Below are positions 26,608 through 37,156 of a stretch of DNA of 64,000 nt, piece after piece; the stretch's first letter is position 1, and each line of letters opens with the position of its first letter. This DNA comes from JAACFF01 sp963807975 (GTDB lineage Bacteria > Chloroflexota > Anaerolineae > Promineifilales > Promineifilaceae). Position numbers and translations under genes: made by a program. The notes beneath the pieces were generated by a model. That model searched no databases, was not told the DNA's origin, and saw nothing but the letters and a program-made list of their open reading frames with translations. The stretch is taken from contig CAWEDV010000002.1 in the NCBI GenBank assembly GCA_963807975.1, positions 434,001-498,000 on the forward strand, given 5' to 3'.

Positions 26608-27959
26608 TTAAACCATATCAAATCGTTCTGTCAAAACATTCTGTGGGGGGACACCTAAGGCAGGGAGCGCTTCTTCCATCGCATCCATCAGCACTGGCGG
26701 CCCACATATCAAATATTTGAAAAACTTATACTGTTTAGCATAATCTGCCATGTGTCGTCGCATGACATCAGCGTTTACAAATCCTGTTTCACCCTGCCAA
26801 TCATCTTCAGGATTACTCAAAACGGGGACAAAAGTGAAATTCAACTTGTTCGACTGCTGTAATGCTTCAAACTCATCACGAAAGGTCATTTCAGCATAGG
26901 AGCGCGCCCCGTAAAAGAGGAATACTTTCCGATTATCTTCGCGTTTGATCATCGTCTGGATCATGGAATGAAGGGGCGTAATCCCCACGCCACCACCGAT
27001 AAAAACATAGCCCATTGCCTGTTCTCGATCAATCGAGAAAACACCATGTGGACCATCCAACCACACTTTTTCCCCTGGCTGCAAATTAGGCACTACTTGA
27101 CCCGACCAATCTCCTAAGTTCTTAATCGTGAAGCTTACTGTTCCTGATGGTTCAACATCGGCCGCCGAGGACATTGAAATCGGATGTTGGCCGATGCCGA
27201 ACGGGGTACGGCCGCTTTTGATCCAGGAGAATTGACCCGGCTTAAAGTTAAATCCATCATGGTTATCTGGCTTAAGCACCAACGTGTGCGCGTTGCCATA
27301 TTCCTCACGATTTTCTACCAACTCCCAGCGGCGGTTCCAATTGCGAATGGGGGTGTAGATTTTGTACCAACTAATCAGGCCCAGGACCAAAACCGCATAC
27401 AAGGCCCAGACGACTTTCATTTCTAAAGTGGTCGTGTAACGGCCGATCAAGAAAATGTGTACCAGCGCAGAAAAGATGACGATCAGGGCGAAAAAACCAT
27501 GGGCTACATACCAGATCTCATAGCGTATGCCCAGCCGTTTGCGCCAGATGGAGGATATGATCAGCAGCAGTAAAATAAATACCGCAGAAAATGCAGTGAT
27601 GGTGGCGACATTGGCACAACTGGAAAAAGGATTCAGCCAGCAGCCTGCCGGATAGCCGGAAATGATGAGCAGATATGGGGTGAGCCAGCATAAAACCCAG
27701 GGCAGCTATGCCCATTGTATTGTGGAATTGTTGCAGCGCATCCTCGCCAAACGGCTGTGCAGCAGCGGTTAATGCGCGATATAAGCGCAAATTCCAAGCT
27801 CATGATCGAAAAACCGATAAAGCCAGCCGCGACCGCCACCTCAACAAGAAAGGATTGGGCGGCCCGCTCAGGATTTGATAAAGCTGCTGTTAACAGTGGC
27901 AGTAATAGCAAGAATAAGTAGAAACCATACCAAACAATTCCCCTAACGATTAGAATCAT
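26608..27959 (-). pseudogene. Ferric-reductase-like membrane flavoprotein, two frameshifts
   Basis: The C-terminal 280 residues (from 27450) form a ferredoxin-reductase module: FKPGQFSWIKSG and GQHPISMSS bind FAD, GGGVGITPLHSM binds NAD(P)H, and YLICGPPVLMDAMEEAL closes it. Upstream, three frames in turn encode a ferric-reductase-type membrane domain. It starts MILIVRGIVWYGFYLFLLLL, shifts near 27785 to QPFGEDALQQFHNTMG, and shifts near 27665 to YLLIISGYPAGCW, then WYVAHGFFALIVIFSALVHI. Joined length is about 450 residues. Histidines in the helices (QFHN, LAHP, VAHG, LVHI) fit two-heme ligation. Likely role: transmembrane electron transfer from NAD(P)H. Confidence 0.8.
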
Positions 27960-30057
27960 ATCGTTTTGCCTCCTTGGCTTTTGTTTTGAGTGATTAGAAC
28001 AACAACTGACCGGGTTGTTACAGGATAGCTGCTTTGACTCTCGGGCAGTGTCACCGGCGGTTCGGCAAAATCTGCTGGAGATGATTGTGATGTATCAACA
28101 AGACGTGCCCAGCACCATCCCGCCGGCAAGTCCGGCAGTTGAAAGATGAGCGGTTCCCAATAAGCATTGAGGGCAACGTAAAGATGTTCATGCTCGTCGT
28201 CGCCATTGGGGGAAAACAGCTCAAAGGCGATGCTGTGCGACTGATCGCCCCAATCTGGTTGGTGCAGGTTCATACCGTGCCACACAATATTCGTACCACC
28301 GGGCTCGGTCCAATAAGCGCGATCGCGGTAGAGTCTGCTGTTTTGGCGAAAACGCAACAAGCCGGAGACAAAGCGGAAGAGTGCCTGCTCCTCATCAGCC
28401 TTGTCCCAATCAAACCAGCTGATCTCATTGTCCTGACTGTAGGCATTGTTGTTTCCGTTCTGCGTGTTACGCAACTCATCGCCCATGAGAAACATGAGCC
28501 GGCCCTGTGACAGAAGGAGAATGGTGAAGAAATTGCGGATCTGGCGCCGGCGCAATGCGTCAATTTCCGGATCATCTGTTGGGCCTTCCACGCCGCAGTT
28601 CCAGCTGTTGTTCTGGTTGCTCCCATCCTGATTGCCTTCGCCATTGACTTCATTGTGCTTGTCGTTGTAGGAGACCAGATCATTGAGGGTAAAGCCATCA
28701 TGGGCAGTGATAAAGTTAACGCTGCGCATCGGACCCCGGTCTGGCAGCGAGAAGACCTGGGGACTGCCGCTAATGGCATCGGCCAGATCGCGAATGACGC
28801 CAGTATCGCTCTTGACGAAGCGGCGCACAGTGTCCCGATAACGGCCGTTCCACACCGCCCATCTGTCACCAACGAACGAACCAACTTGATAGAGTCCAGC
28901 CGCATCCCAGGCCTCGGCAATGATCTTCGTACCAGCCAACACAGGGTCTGAATCGATGTCCCACAAAAGGGGCGGAATCTGCAGAACTTGGTTGTCCTGG
29001 CCTCGATAAAGCACCGAAGCCAGATCGAAGCGAAAACCGTCGACGTGCATCTCCTGCACCCAGTAGCGAAGGCTGTCCATGATCATGCGGCGCACAACCG
29101 TGTGATTGCTATTGAGCGTGTTACCCACCCCACTGTCGTTGATGTACTCGGCGCGGTTGGCCGGATCAAGCAGATAGTAAATCTGATTGTCAATGCCCCG
29201 CAGGGATAAGCGTGGGCCCGTCTTCACCATCCTCAGCTGTATGGTTAAGACAACGTCCAGGATTACTTCAATGCCGGCATGGTGCAGCGCCTTGACCAAG
29301 TCGCGAAACTCATCGACGGGCCCCAGCCAATCCTGGCGAGAACTATAGCCGCGATGCGGCGCAAAAAAGGTCACTGGTTCATAACCCCAGTAGTTGGGTC
29401 GATCGCCGGGCGCCGACTGGCGATCGAACTGAAAACAGGCATCAGTTCAACGATTTGCACGCCTAATCGTTGCAGGTAGGGGATCTTTTCGATCAAGCCG
29501 GCATACGTGCCGCGGGTGGCACCGGACAGCCCGGAATTAGGATGGTGGCTGAAGCCGCGCACGTGCATTTCGTAGATCGCCGACGTCATCGAAGCTGCGC
29601 CGCAACGGTTGGTCGCTTTCCCAATCATAGGCAGTCGGGGTCGACGACGACACTCTTCATCGCCTGGGCGCAGTTCTCCAAGCCAACCTGAGACGCAATA
29701 CTCCGATCATACTGGTCGTCTACGACAGCCCGTGCATAGGGATCGAGCAGTACCTTGGACGGATCAAAACGGTGCCCATTCTCGGGTGCAAAGGTCCATT
29801 GAGGCGATAGCCGAAGAGCTGTCCGGCCTGGAGTCCTGATACAAAGATGTGCCAATAAGAGCCAGTGCGATTCGTTTGTGGATCCAGGCAGAAGACGGAC
29901 GCAGGCTCGACGGCATCAGGGCGGTCAAAGAGCAGGAGATCGACCTCGTCGGCATGATAGGAGAAGAGGGCGAAGTTTACGCCGCCGTTCTCCACGGTAT
30001 CCCCATGGCTCACCTAGCGGGATCGGGCAGACCCGGCAAGGTATCATGTGTCTGCAT
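27956..30057 (-). pseudogene. glgX: Glycogen debranching enzyme GlgX-like, several frameshifts
   Basis: The isoamylase-family enzyme is spread over several frames. MQTHDTLPGLPDP and GGVNFALFSYHADEVDLLLFD form the N-terminal domain. NGHRFDPSKVLLDPYARAV follows, then IYEMHVRGFSHHPNSG and GVQIVELMPVF, and then the catalytic barrel with VDGFRFDLASVL (nucleophile Asp), IIAEAWDAAGLY (acid Glu) and FITAHDGFTLNDLVSYN. Indels fall near 30010-30035, 29830, 29625, 29375 and a compensating pair at ~29210-29260, where VVLTIQ replaces the expected VVYNH. GlgX removes alpha-1,6 branches from glycogen. The last codons overlap the start of the ferric-reductase-like gene. Confidence 0.82.
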
Positions 30058-32784
30058 GATCATTCTCCTTCGTCAATGTCTCCAAGGTTTCCATGGCCAG
30101 CTCGAGGTCGTCTACCGCGCCGAAAAAGGTCAATACCTGCGCGATTAAGCCCGTCCATCCGGTCTGATGGCTGGCACCCAAACCGGCGCCGTTATCGCCG
30201 TGGAAATACTCGTGGAAGAGAATATGGTCCCGCCAGTAAGGATCGGACTGGAACTTTGCTAGACCGCCGAAGACAGCGCGCCTTCCCTCGTTGTCACGCA
30301 GGAAGATCTGCGCCAGACGGCGTGCTAGCTCCTGACTGACTTCCCATAATGTCATCTGGATCCCGGAGCCGGTGGGACATTCAATCGTGAATTCGTCGCC
30401 GTAGTAGGCGTATAGGTGGACTAGGCCCCTGAGCAGCAGGTAGTTGATCGGAAACCAGACAGGGCCGCGCCAGTTGGAATTGCCGCCGAACATCCCGCTG
30501 TTCGACTCGGCTGGCAAGTAATCGACACGATATTCAGTGCCACCCACATGCAAGACGTAAGGATGCTCGGCATGGAATCGCGAAATAGAACGAATGCCGT
30601 GTGGACTAAAAAACTCATCTTCGTCCAGCATATAATGCAGGATGCGACGTAATTTCTCTTCATCCACCGCTGAGAGCAAACGTCGATCGTCGGTTCCACC
30701 GGTGCCAAGAGATGGTATGCTCTGCACTAACTTGGGACGGTTTTCATTCAACCAGCGCACTCGATCCATAAAATCAGGCAGCCTGTCTGCCTCATCTGGG
30801 CGGATAATGGCACACGCTGCCAACGGCAGCAAGCCGACAAGCGACCGAACCTTCATGGGTGCAGCTCGGCCGTCGGGCAGCCGCAGGACATCATAGAAGA
30901 AGCCGTCTTCGTCATCCCACAGCGAGTCCGACCGATCGTCCTGCGGATCCATGGCGTCGTGGATCCACAGAAAGTGTTCAAAGTATCTGCTGGCCATGGA
31001 TTGATAAGTTGGATCGTCGAGCGCAAGTTCTATGGCAATCTGCAGCATCGACAAAGCGTAGAAGGCCATCCAGGCCGTGCCGTCTGATTGTTCAAGATGC
31101 CCACCGACCGGCAGGGGCGCGCTGCGGTCAAAGACGCCAATGTTGTCTAATCCCAGAAAGCCACCACCAAAGAGATCATTGCCATCAGGGTCTTTGCGAT
31201 TGAGCCACCAGGTGAAATTGAGTGACAGCTTTTGGAAGGCATCTCTTAAAAAGTTGATGTCGCCTTGGCCACGTATAGCTTTTTCAATGGCGTAGACACG
31301 CAGGGTGGCCCACGCATGAACGGGCGGATTAACATCGCTGAAGTTCCATTCATAGGCAGGTACTTGACCATTTGGGTGCAGGTAGCGTTCATCGAGCATG
31401 AGTGCCAACTGCTCCTTAGCAAAATCAAGATCGACAATCGCCAAGGCTACAGTATGGAATGCCAAATCCCAAGCTGCATACCAGGGATACTCCCACTTGT
31501 CCGGCATGGAGATGATGTCGGCGTTGACCATGTGGAACCACTGCTTATTGCGGATTGAGGTATGCTCCAGATCCACGCGTGACGTAAGACCATGTTCCTC
31601 CAGCCAACGCGTTACGTCATAATTATAATACTGTTTGGTCCATAGCATGCCGGCTAAGGCCTGGCGCATAACATTGCCGGCATCCTCAGACAGGCGGTCT
31701 GGTGTGAGCGAAGCGTAGAACTCATCTGCCTCCTCTTGCCGGGTGCGCAAGACGTTCTCGAAATGAGCGCCGAAGGGAGACCCCTCGGCCGGATAGGTAG
31801 ACTTCAGCAATTCTGGCGCTGTTGTAGTCAGTCGCAAGCGGACGACATCACTCTGACCGGATTCAAGGGTGATCTGGAAATGAGGGGCTGCTTTTGTTCC
31901 TGTGCGGTCGGGATTGACAGTTGAGGCGTTGCCGTGGATCACCGCGTCGTTGATGCCGTCTTTGACGTAAGGGCTGGTGTTGGCGCTGACGAATAAGGCG
32001 TTCATTATTGGTTTCATTCTCGGTGAAAAGCAGCGGCAGCATCTCCGGACAGGTAGAGAAAGCGCTCGCCCAGTGTCTCATGTTGTGCCACAATCGTGCT
32101 GAATCCCTGGCCATTCTCACCCGTTGCGAGGCTTGGCCTAGTCCCATCAGAAGACCAGGTGTTGCGGAACCAGAGCGTAGGCAGCAAATGCAGTATCGCT
32201 GTCTCCGGCCCCCGATTGTGAATCGAAATCTGGATCAGAAGATCTTCCGGCGACTCTTTGGCATACTCTACGAAGACGTCAAAGTAGCGGTCCTCGTCGA
32301 AAACGCCGGTATCGAGTAGCTCATACTCAAAATCCTCAGCGCTGCGCTGTCCGTTGGTCTGCACCAGGTCAGCGTAGGGATACGCCGCATGCGGATACTT
32401 ATACAGATACTTCATGTAGGAATGGGTCGGCGTGCTGTCCAGGTAGAAATAGTATTCCTTGACATCTTCCCCGTGGTTGCCCTCGCTGTTGGTCAGGCCG
32501 AAGAGGCGCTCTTTGAGAATCGGATCGGCGCCATTCCACAAGGCCAGGGCAAAGCAAAGCTGCTGCTGGTCGTCTGAGATGCCGGCCAGGCCGTCTTCTC
32601 CCCAGCGATAAGCGCGCGAGCGAGCCTGATCGTGGTTGAAGTAGGACCAGGCATCCCCATCACTACTGTAGTCTTCACGCACCGTACCCCACTGTCTTTC
32701 GCTCAGATATGGCCCCCATCTCTTCCACGGGACTCCTGCTGCCTTGGTTTCATCCAAACGCTTTTCTTCGGCATTCATTTTCAT
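30044..32784 (-). pseudogene. GH63/MGH1-like glucosidase, frameshifts near 32.0 kb
   Basis: The N-terminal part (start 32784) reads RWGPYLSERQWGTVREDYS, then WSYFNHDQARSRAYRWGEDG, and stops at 32014. A third frame briefly gives LLFTENETNNERL, a family motif. The main frame then continues SANTSPYVKDGINDAVIHG to the end, with KWEYPWYAAWDLAFH (catalytic-region Asp) and FHGDNGAGLGASHQTGWTGL. Two indels within about 40 bases explain the break; the rest is intact. Joined length is about 913 residues, typical of these bacterial glucosidases. It likely acts on alpha-glucosides or trehalose-like sugars, in line with the adjoining GlgX. Confidence 0.85.
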
Positions 32785-32874
32785 TTGTACCCTTTATGTG
32801 TGTTACCTACACTCTCTTGATTATGAGAAGTGATTGTACCCAACTACTCGATGGCATTGTAATAGATGTCGTCC

Positions 32875-35800
32875 TTAATCTTCACTAAGTAATGATTTCC
32901 TTCCGTTCTTGAAGTGTTCGCTATGCAGACTGCTGAGGCTGAGGAAATGTTTTCGGTTCTTCTCCGTAAACGGTCTTGGCGTCATCACCTCTTCTGCCGG
33001 GGTGCTGTCAGCCCAGTAAAACTCAAAGGCATGCTTAAATGTCTGAATTGCCTCTTCGTTTTCTGTACTCAAATTGTATTCATTCAGCGCTTCATCGCCC
33101 CAGGAACTGTATTGGAAGTTCTGGCTGCCAACGACTAAGAACTCGTCGTCTACAATGAAACCTTTGGCGTGCATCTTACCATTATAAAAATGAATATCGA
33201 CGTACTCCGTCAAGCCGCGTTTTTCCAACTCGGCAACAAAAGCCTGGATGGCGACTTTGTTTTCCATGCCATCCATTGCTTCTTCTTCGACCAAAATACG
33301 CACAGGAATGTGATTGGTATCAATCTGGTCCATCAACTGGCGCATGAAGGGCAGCGCGTGATCTTCAAAGTTACAAACTCCGTTAAAAACGATGCCTGCA
33401 TCGCAAATCAAATCCAGAGTGAAGTTCACTTCAAAGATATCAAGTGACTTGTCGGCGGATGATAACGCAGCCAGGACAGCTTCATCGGAGGCGAAGTGCA
33501 CGTGCGAACGATATTGGGAAAAAACGATGTCGTCCGCTTCTGCAGGAATGGTGAATTTCAAAGCTTCAGGGGTGTGTTCGGGAACGGCTGCTACCCGATC
33601 ACAGGTCACAAGCCACAGCTTATCCAATAGGGGATTCATGTTGTCACAAACCACCTCATGCGAGCCGTTCCACAAGTCGTCAAAGGTGGCTACGGCGTGC
33701 TGCGCCACCGGCCCGGTGGCCATGATGGCGTAGTCCACCATTCCCAACCCCTGGCCAGAGGGATTATCGATGGGGTAATGGAGATAGCTAACATTGATAC
33801 CTTTAGCAACGACCGTCTCACCATCAATCACGATCAGCTTGGCGTGGCTGTGCGGCCATAAACCGCTGAAATTGGCTACTTGTACGCGCCATCCGATGTC
33901 CTCGTTGACCATCTCAGGAACACCGGCCTCACGCAAATCAGCCAGGATATTCCAAACCTGGTTATTTGTCTGAAAAACGTCAAAAGCAGGCATATTCCCC
34001 ACCAAGAGACGCACTGTCAGGCCACGCGGATACTGTGAAGGGTCAGCTTTTAGCTTCTCATACAGCGATGCAACCCCTTGGGCAATAACGAAACCAGGGC
34101 TGTCGCCATTCTCATCCGGAACCCACTGCATTGTTGCAAACAAAGCCTCGTATTCGGCCGTTTCCATCAGGTCGCGCATGTATTCAAAGGCCGAATTGGT
34201 GCGTGGTGGCTGGCTGCTGAAGGCCGGATCGGGATTCGGCGTGTAAAGCAGCGTATCATAGCGGTTCTGGCAGTAGGGTACCGGCTGGTCGGGAGGATGA
34301 AACTTAGGCTGGCTCAATGCCTCTAATACCCGCTGCCCGGCCTCGGTTTGTGGTTCGATCGAGCCGCAGGAATAAGGTGTTTGGGACGCATAAGCCAGCG
34401 AGCCATTATTCCACGCCAGATGTAAAATGCCATCGGCAGCGGCTGTTAACGACACGGCATCAAGGGCGCTTGTGGTTGATATGATTGCCGGATCTGACCA
34501 GCCGCTATCCGTCAAAACGCTTTCGTAAAGAAATGCCTGATCAGAGCTGGTAACACCTGTATTCTTTTCGGCCACGCCTGCACTCCAGACAAGATGGAGC
34601 TGGCCGGACCCATCCTGCCCAATGCCTGGGCGGTCTGCACACGGTGGAAAATCGACGGCCGTCTGCTGCATCTGCGGGTTCTGGTAAATCACGCGCGCAT
34701 CTACGGCACACCAGGCCATGTGCACCTGGCCTTGAGCATCTGCGTTAATCTCCGGGCTGTGGCCAATACCTACTGGCTGCAGCATCTGCCAGAGGCCGTC
34801 AAACTGTGCCTGGAGAATCTGCATATCGCTCGTGTCGGCAGCCAGTTGGAAAGTGTTATTGCCGGATGCAGTGAGCCGCGGATTTTGACCCTTCCCCACG
34901 CAGCCTACGTCTGCATTCTCAGGCTGCTCGCCGCTGTTCCAAGCGGCATAGCCCAGTTGCTGCTCATCAGTTTCCCAAGCGACCATGATCAATCCGCCAG
35001 AATCCCAGGCGATGACAGGGTCACTTCCGTTTCCCGGCGCACACGCAGGCGCAGGCAGCACTACCGGTGCAATACACGCCCCGCCAATACACTGGCTAAA
35101 CATTATCTGGCCTTCCTCCGCCCAGACCATATTGCCCTGCCCGCCCGCCTCCGCTGCACCTTGCGGGCTCATTGATTGTGCCGCAGAACCGGATACATTG
35201 ACTGGGTTCGCCCAACTGCCGTCTTCCTGCCAGGCATAATAAACATCATTTTCTTCCATCCAGACGAGAAACGGCTGGCCGTCGGGTGAGGCAAACAGGG
35301 CCGGCGTGGTCGTCGCGTTTCTTACAGCAACCGGATCTGCAAAGTGTGTTCCGACTGTCGGCAGAGAAATCACTTCATTTAGGGGTGCTTCCTGAACTTG
35401 CAGTATTTGATAGGCATTCAAGACGCCATTCAGCAGCATGATGGCACCGATGACGATCGCCACTTTTTCCAGCCTGGCCAGCCAGCGGTGTTCAGTTTTG
35501 CCTGCGGAAGGTTCCCCAGTTAAGGACTCCACCCGATAATAGGCGGTCGCCAACGCCGCCCCACCAACCAGTCCCATCGTCGTCAAGGCCAAAACGAAAA
35601 GCAGGCTGTTGGGGAGCCAGGCCAGCTTGTCGGCCAACCCTAACCAGACAAAAAATCCGGCCAAAAATCCTCCCAGACCAAATCCGATAACGCTGCCCAA
35701 GAGGATGCGCCAACTATGGCGCCAATTAACTGTTAGGAACCCCAAACACAACCCCAGGACAAGACCGTAGATAGCGGCGTAGGTGGTGGTCAAAAGCATA

Positions 35801-36195
35801 ATGTCCAGAGGGTTTTGGGCTATATTTTTTTCATAAAAGCCCACCAGGGCAGTGAAAAAGAGTAAAGGCAGAATGACAATGGCTTGTGACGCACCAAAAG
35901 AAACGGCCGAATACCACCCAAACTTCTTTGTGGCCAGACGAGGCATCTCCCTACTCAATGCCCGGCTCCCAATCCATCCCGTTAGGGCACCCGCCAACCC
36001 CAATAAAACCAAATTGGTTATTAAAATCACCAACAATTCATCAAAAATCTGCGATGGGTTAACCAGCCGAGCCAAAGTTAATCCAAGCCGCAATCGGGTT
36101 AGTAGTAATATCAGAATAGCGTTTAGAGCAAATGTCACGCCAAAACCCACTGCACCTGTCAATACAAGTCTTTGGTCCTTGGCTAGCGGGTTCAT
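32875..36195 (-). CDS. Membrane-anchored protein with propeller-like region and two PLD motifs
   Basis: This 1106-residue protein has three regions. Residues ~1-265 hold about seven membrane segments. Residues ~280-620 have recurring short repeats (FLVWMEENDVYYAWQEDGSW, NMVWAEEGQIMFSQ, HMAWCAVDARVIY, HLVWSAGVAEKNTG, HLAWNNGSLAYASQ) like a beta-propeller. Residues ~640-1060 carry two phospholipase D HKD motifs, SHAKLIVIDGE and MHAKGFIVDDEF, each followed by a Gly/Asn/Ser element (KGINVSYLH, GSQNFQYSS). PLD enzymes cleave or transfer phosphodiester bonds, often of phospholipids or cardiolipin. The combination with a propeller is unusual. It is near no other phospholipid gene except the kinases at 37-41 kb. 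AAGG precedes the ATG. Confidence 0.85.
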   Translation of the reverse strand: MNPLAKDQRLVLTGAVGFGVTFALNAILILLLTRLRLGLTLARLVNPSQIFDELLVILITNLVLLGLAGALTGWIGSRALSREMPRLATKKFGWYSAVSFGASQAIVILPLLFFTALVGFYEKNIAQNPLDIMLLTTTYAAIYGLVLGLCLGFLTVNWRHSWRILLGSVIGFGLGGFLAGFFVWLGLADKLAWLPNSLLFVLALTTMGLVGGAALATAYYRVESLTGEPSAGKTEHRWLARLEKVAIVIGAIMLLNGVLNAYQILQVQEAPLNEVISLPTVGTHFADPVAVRNATTTPALFASPDGQPFLVWMEENDVYYAWQEDGSWANPVNVSGSAAQSMSPQGAAEAGGQGNMVWAEEGQIMFSQCIGGACIAPVVLPAPACAPGNGSDPVIAWDSGGLIMVAWETDEQQLGYAAWNSGEQPENADVGCVGKGQNPRLTASGNNTFQLAADTSDMQILQAQFDGLWQMLQPVGIGHSPEINADAQGQVHMAWCAVDARVIYQNPQMQQTAVDFPPCADRPGIGQDGSGQLHLVWSAGVAEKNTGVTSSDQAFLYESVLTDSGWSDPAIISTTSALDAVSLTAAADGILHLAWNNGSLAYASQTPYSCGSIEPQTEAGQRVLEALSQPKFHPPDQPVPYCQNRYDTLLYTPNPDPAFSSQPPRTNSAFEYMRDLMETAEYEALFATMQWVPDENGDSPGFVIAQGVASLYEKLKADPSQYPRGLTVRLLVGNMPAFDVFQTNNQVWNILADLREAGVPEMVNEDIGWRVQVANFSGLWPHSHAKLIVIDGETVVAKGINVSYLHYPIDNPSGQGLGMVDYAIMATGPVAQHAVATFDDLWNGSHEVVCDNMNPLLDKLWLVTCDRVAAVPEHTPEALKFTIPAEADDIVFSQYRSHVHFASDEAVLAALSSADKSLDIFEVNFTLDLICDAGIVFNGVCNFEDHALPFMRQLMDQIDTNHIPVRILVEEEAMDGMENKVAIQAFVAELEKRGLTEYVDIHFYNGKMHAKGFIVDDEFLVVGSQNFQYSSWGDEALNEYNLSTENEEAIQTFKHAFEFYWADSTPAEEVMTPRPFTEKNRKHFLSLSSLHSEHFKNGRKSLLSED

Positions 36196-36242
36196 TTTCT
36201 ATACCTTTTTCATTTCACAAAAATGCACAAAGCACCTGATGA

Positions 36243-36262
36243 GAAACGGCTGTTGCCGTTTC
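36243..36262. repeat. Perfect hairpin GAAACGGC-TGTT-GCCGTTTC
   Basis: Eight-base perfect arms with a TGTT loop lie 48 bases upstream of the PLD gene start on the minus strand. The sequence looks like the AACGGCCGTT palindrome split by a loop, and may be an operator or the terminator of the small upstream frame. Confidence 0.5.
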
Positions 36263-36311
36263 ACTCAGTTTCTCCACCAATTGCTGTAGGCACAGAAATC
36301 TCTTTTGCTTG

Positions 36312-36521
36312 TTAATTCTTTAGGGTGACGTCATTAAATTTAGCATTCATCTCATGCAAATTCTGACCCAAAATTTCAACAGAAAGGGGATCTTCGCATC
36401 CGATCAGGGTGATGTCCATTGTGTTGCCGAAGACTAACACGTTTTCCAACTCTTGATCGTTCCCCGTACTACGCAAAAATTCCATCCAAATGAGTTTCCC
36501 TCGAGTACGGAGCGATAACAT
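36312..36521 (-). CDS. Hypothetical protein or gene fragment, 69 residues
   Basis: The frame ends with a protein-like stretch (ENVLVFGNTMDITLIGCED, then EILGQNLHEMNAKFNDVTL). The start has no ribosome site and an overlapping frame (36434-36634) is open in another phase, so this is probably the 3' part of a decayed gene. It fills the 460-base gap between the PLD gene and phosphatase copy 2. No family is recognised. Confidence 0.3.
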   Translation of the reverse strand: MLSLRTRGKLIWMEFLRSTGNDQELENVLVFGNTMDITLIGCEDPLSVEILGQNLHEMNAKFNDVTLKN

Positions 36522-36655
36522 GCTCCAAATTTAGATTCTTGTAGAATCAGAAAAATCACCAATTTGGAGTATTCTTTTTCATGATTTGGTTCCTGGTTGC
36601 CCAGATTTTTTCCACGCTTATCGGTATAGGTCACGTTCCCAGCAAAAACCTCATC

Positions 36656-37156
36656 CTACGCCGCCCACGCTTGTTCGAATTTCTCAATCGTTTTACGATG
36701 GGTCTCTTTTATGTCTGCCTGCTCTCTACCCGCCTCCACGATCTTAATAGCTTCATCAGTTGAATGGCCAAGCCCGACCAAAACACAAGCTGTCATCGTT
36801 GCACTACGATGTTTGCCTGCTTTACAGAAGACCATTACCTTACCCCCGTTTTGGATAGTAGCGACTGCTGGCTTGACCCCTTTCATCAATTGACCCATCG
36901 GGTAAATCAGACGAGAACCAATATCTGTGCCTCGTGTATGCACCAAGGTCAATGGAGGTTCATCTAATTCCTTGTCAATGCTTTCTAAAATCGTGGCAAT
37001 AACCAGCTTCACCTCAAGCGAGATAATTTTCTCGCGATGATATTTCGTGGGCCAGGCGGCAATGTATAAATTGTTAGTAATCTGCGAATAATCGAGCGGC
37101 ACATCTTTAGGGATGCCCCGTATTTTATCACGTATCAGTCGAATTAATGATGTCAT
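36656..37156 (-). CDS. Dual-specificity-type phosphatase, PTPMT1-like (copy 2)
   Basis: This 166-residue phosphatase has the CX5R site CKAGKHRS in VMVFCKAGKHRSATMTACVLV. It is a close paralog of the protein at 9600-10130 but lacks that protein's C-terminal extension. The ATG overlaps the stop of the upstream lipid kinase as TAATG, so translation is coupled and the two products are probably made together. An upstream extension to 37237 lies inside the kinase gene and is not used. Kinase and phosphatase acting on the same lipid or pathway is the simplest idea (inference). Confidence 0.88.
   Translation of the reverse strand: MTSLIRLIRDKIRGIPKDVPLDYSQITNNLYIAAWPTKYHREKIISLEVKLVIATILESIDKELDEPPLTLVHTRGTDIGSRLIYPMGQLMKGVKPAVATIQNGGKVMVFCKAGKHRSATMTACVLVGLGHSTDEAIKIVEAGREQADIKETHRKTIEKFEQAWAA

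Noticed and set aside
34594..35175. Long plus-strand frame opposite the PLD-type gene
   Set aside because: It is antisense to a well-supported 1106-residue gene and has no recognisable domain.
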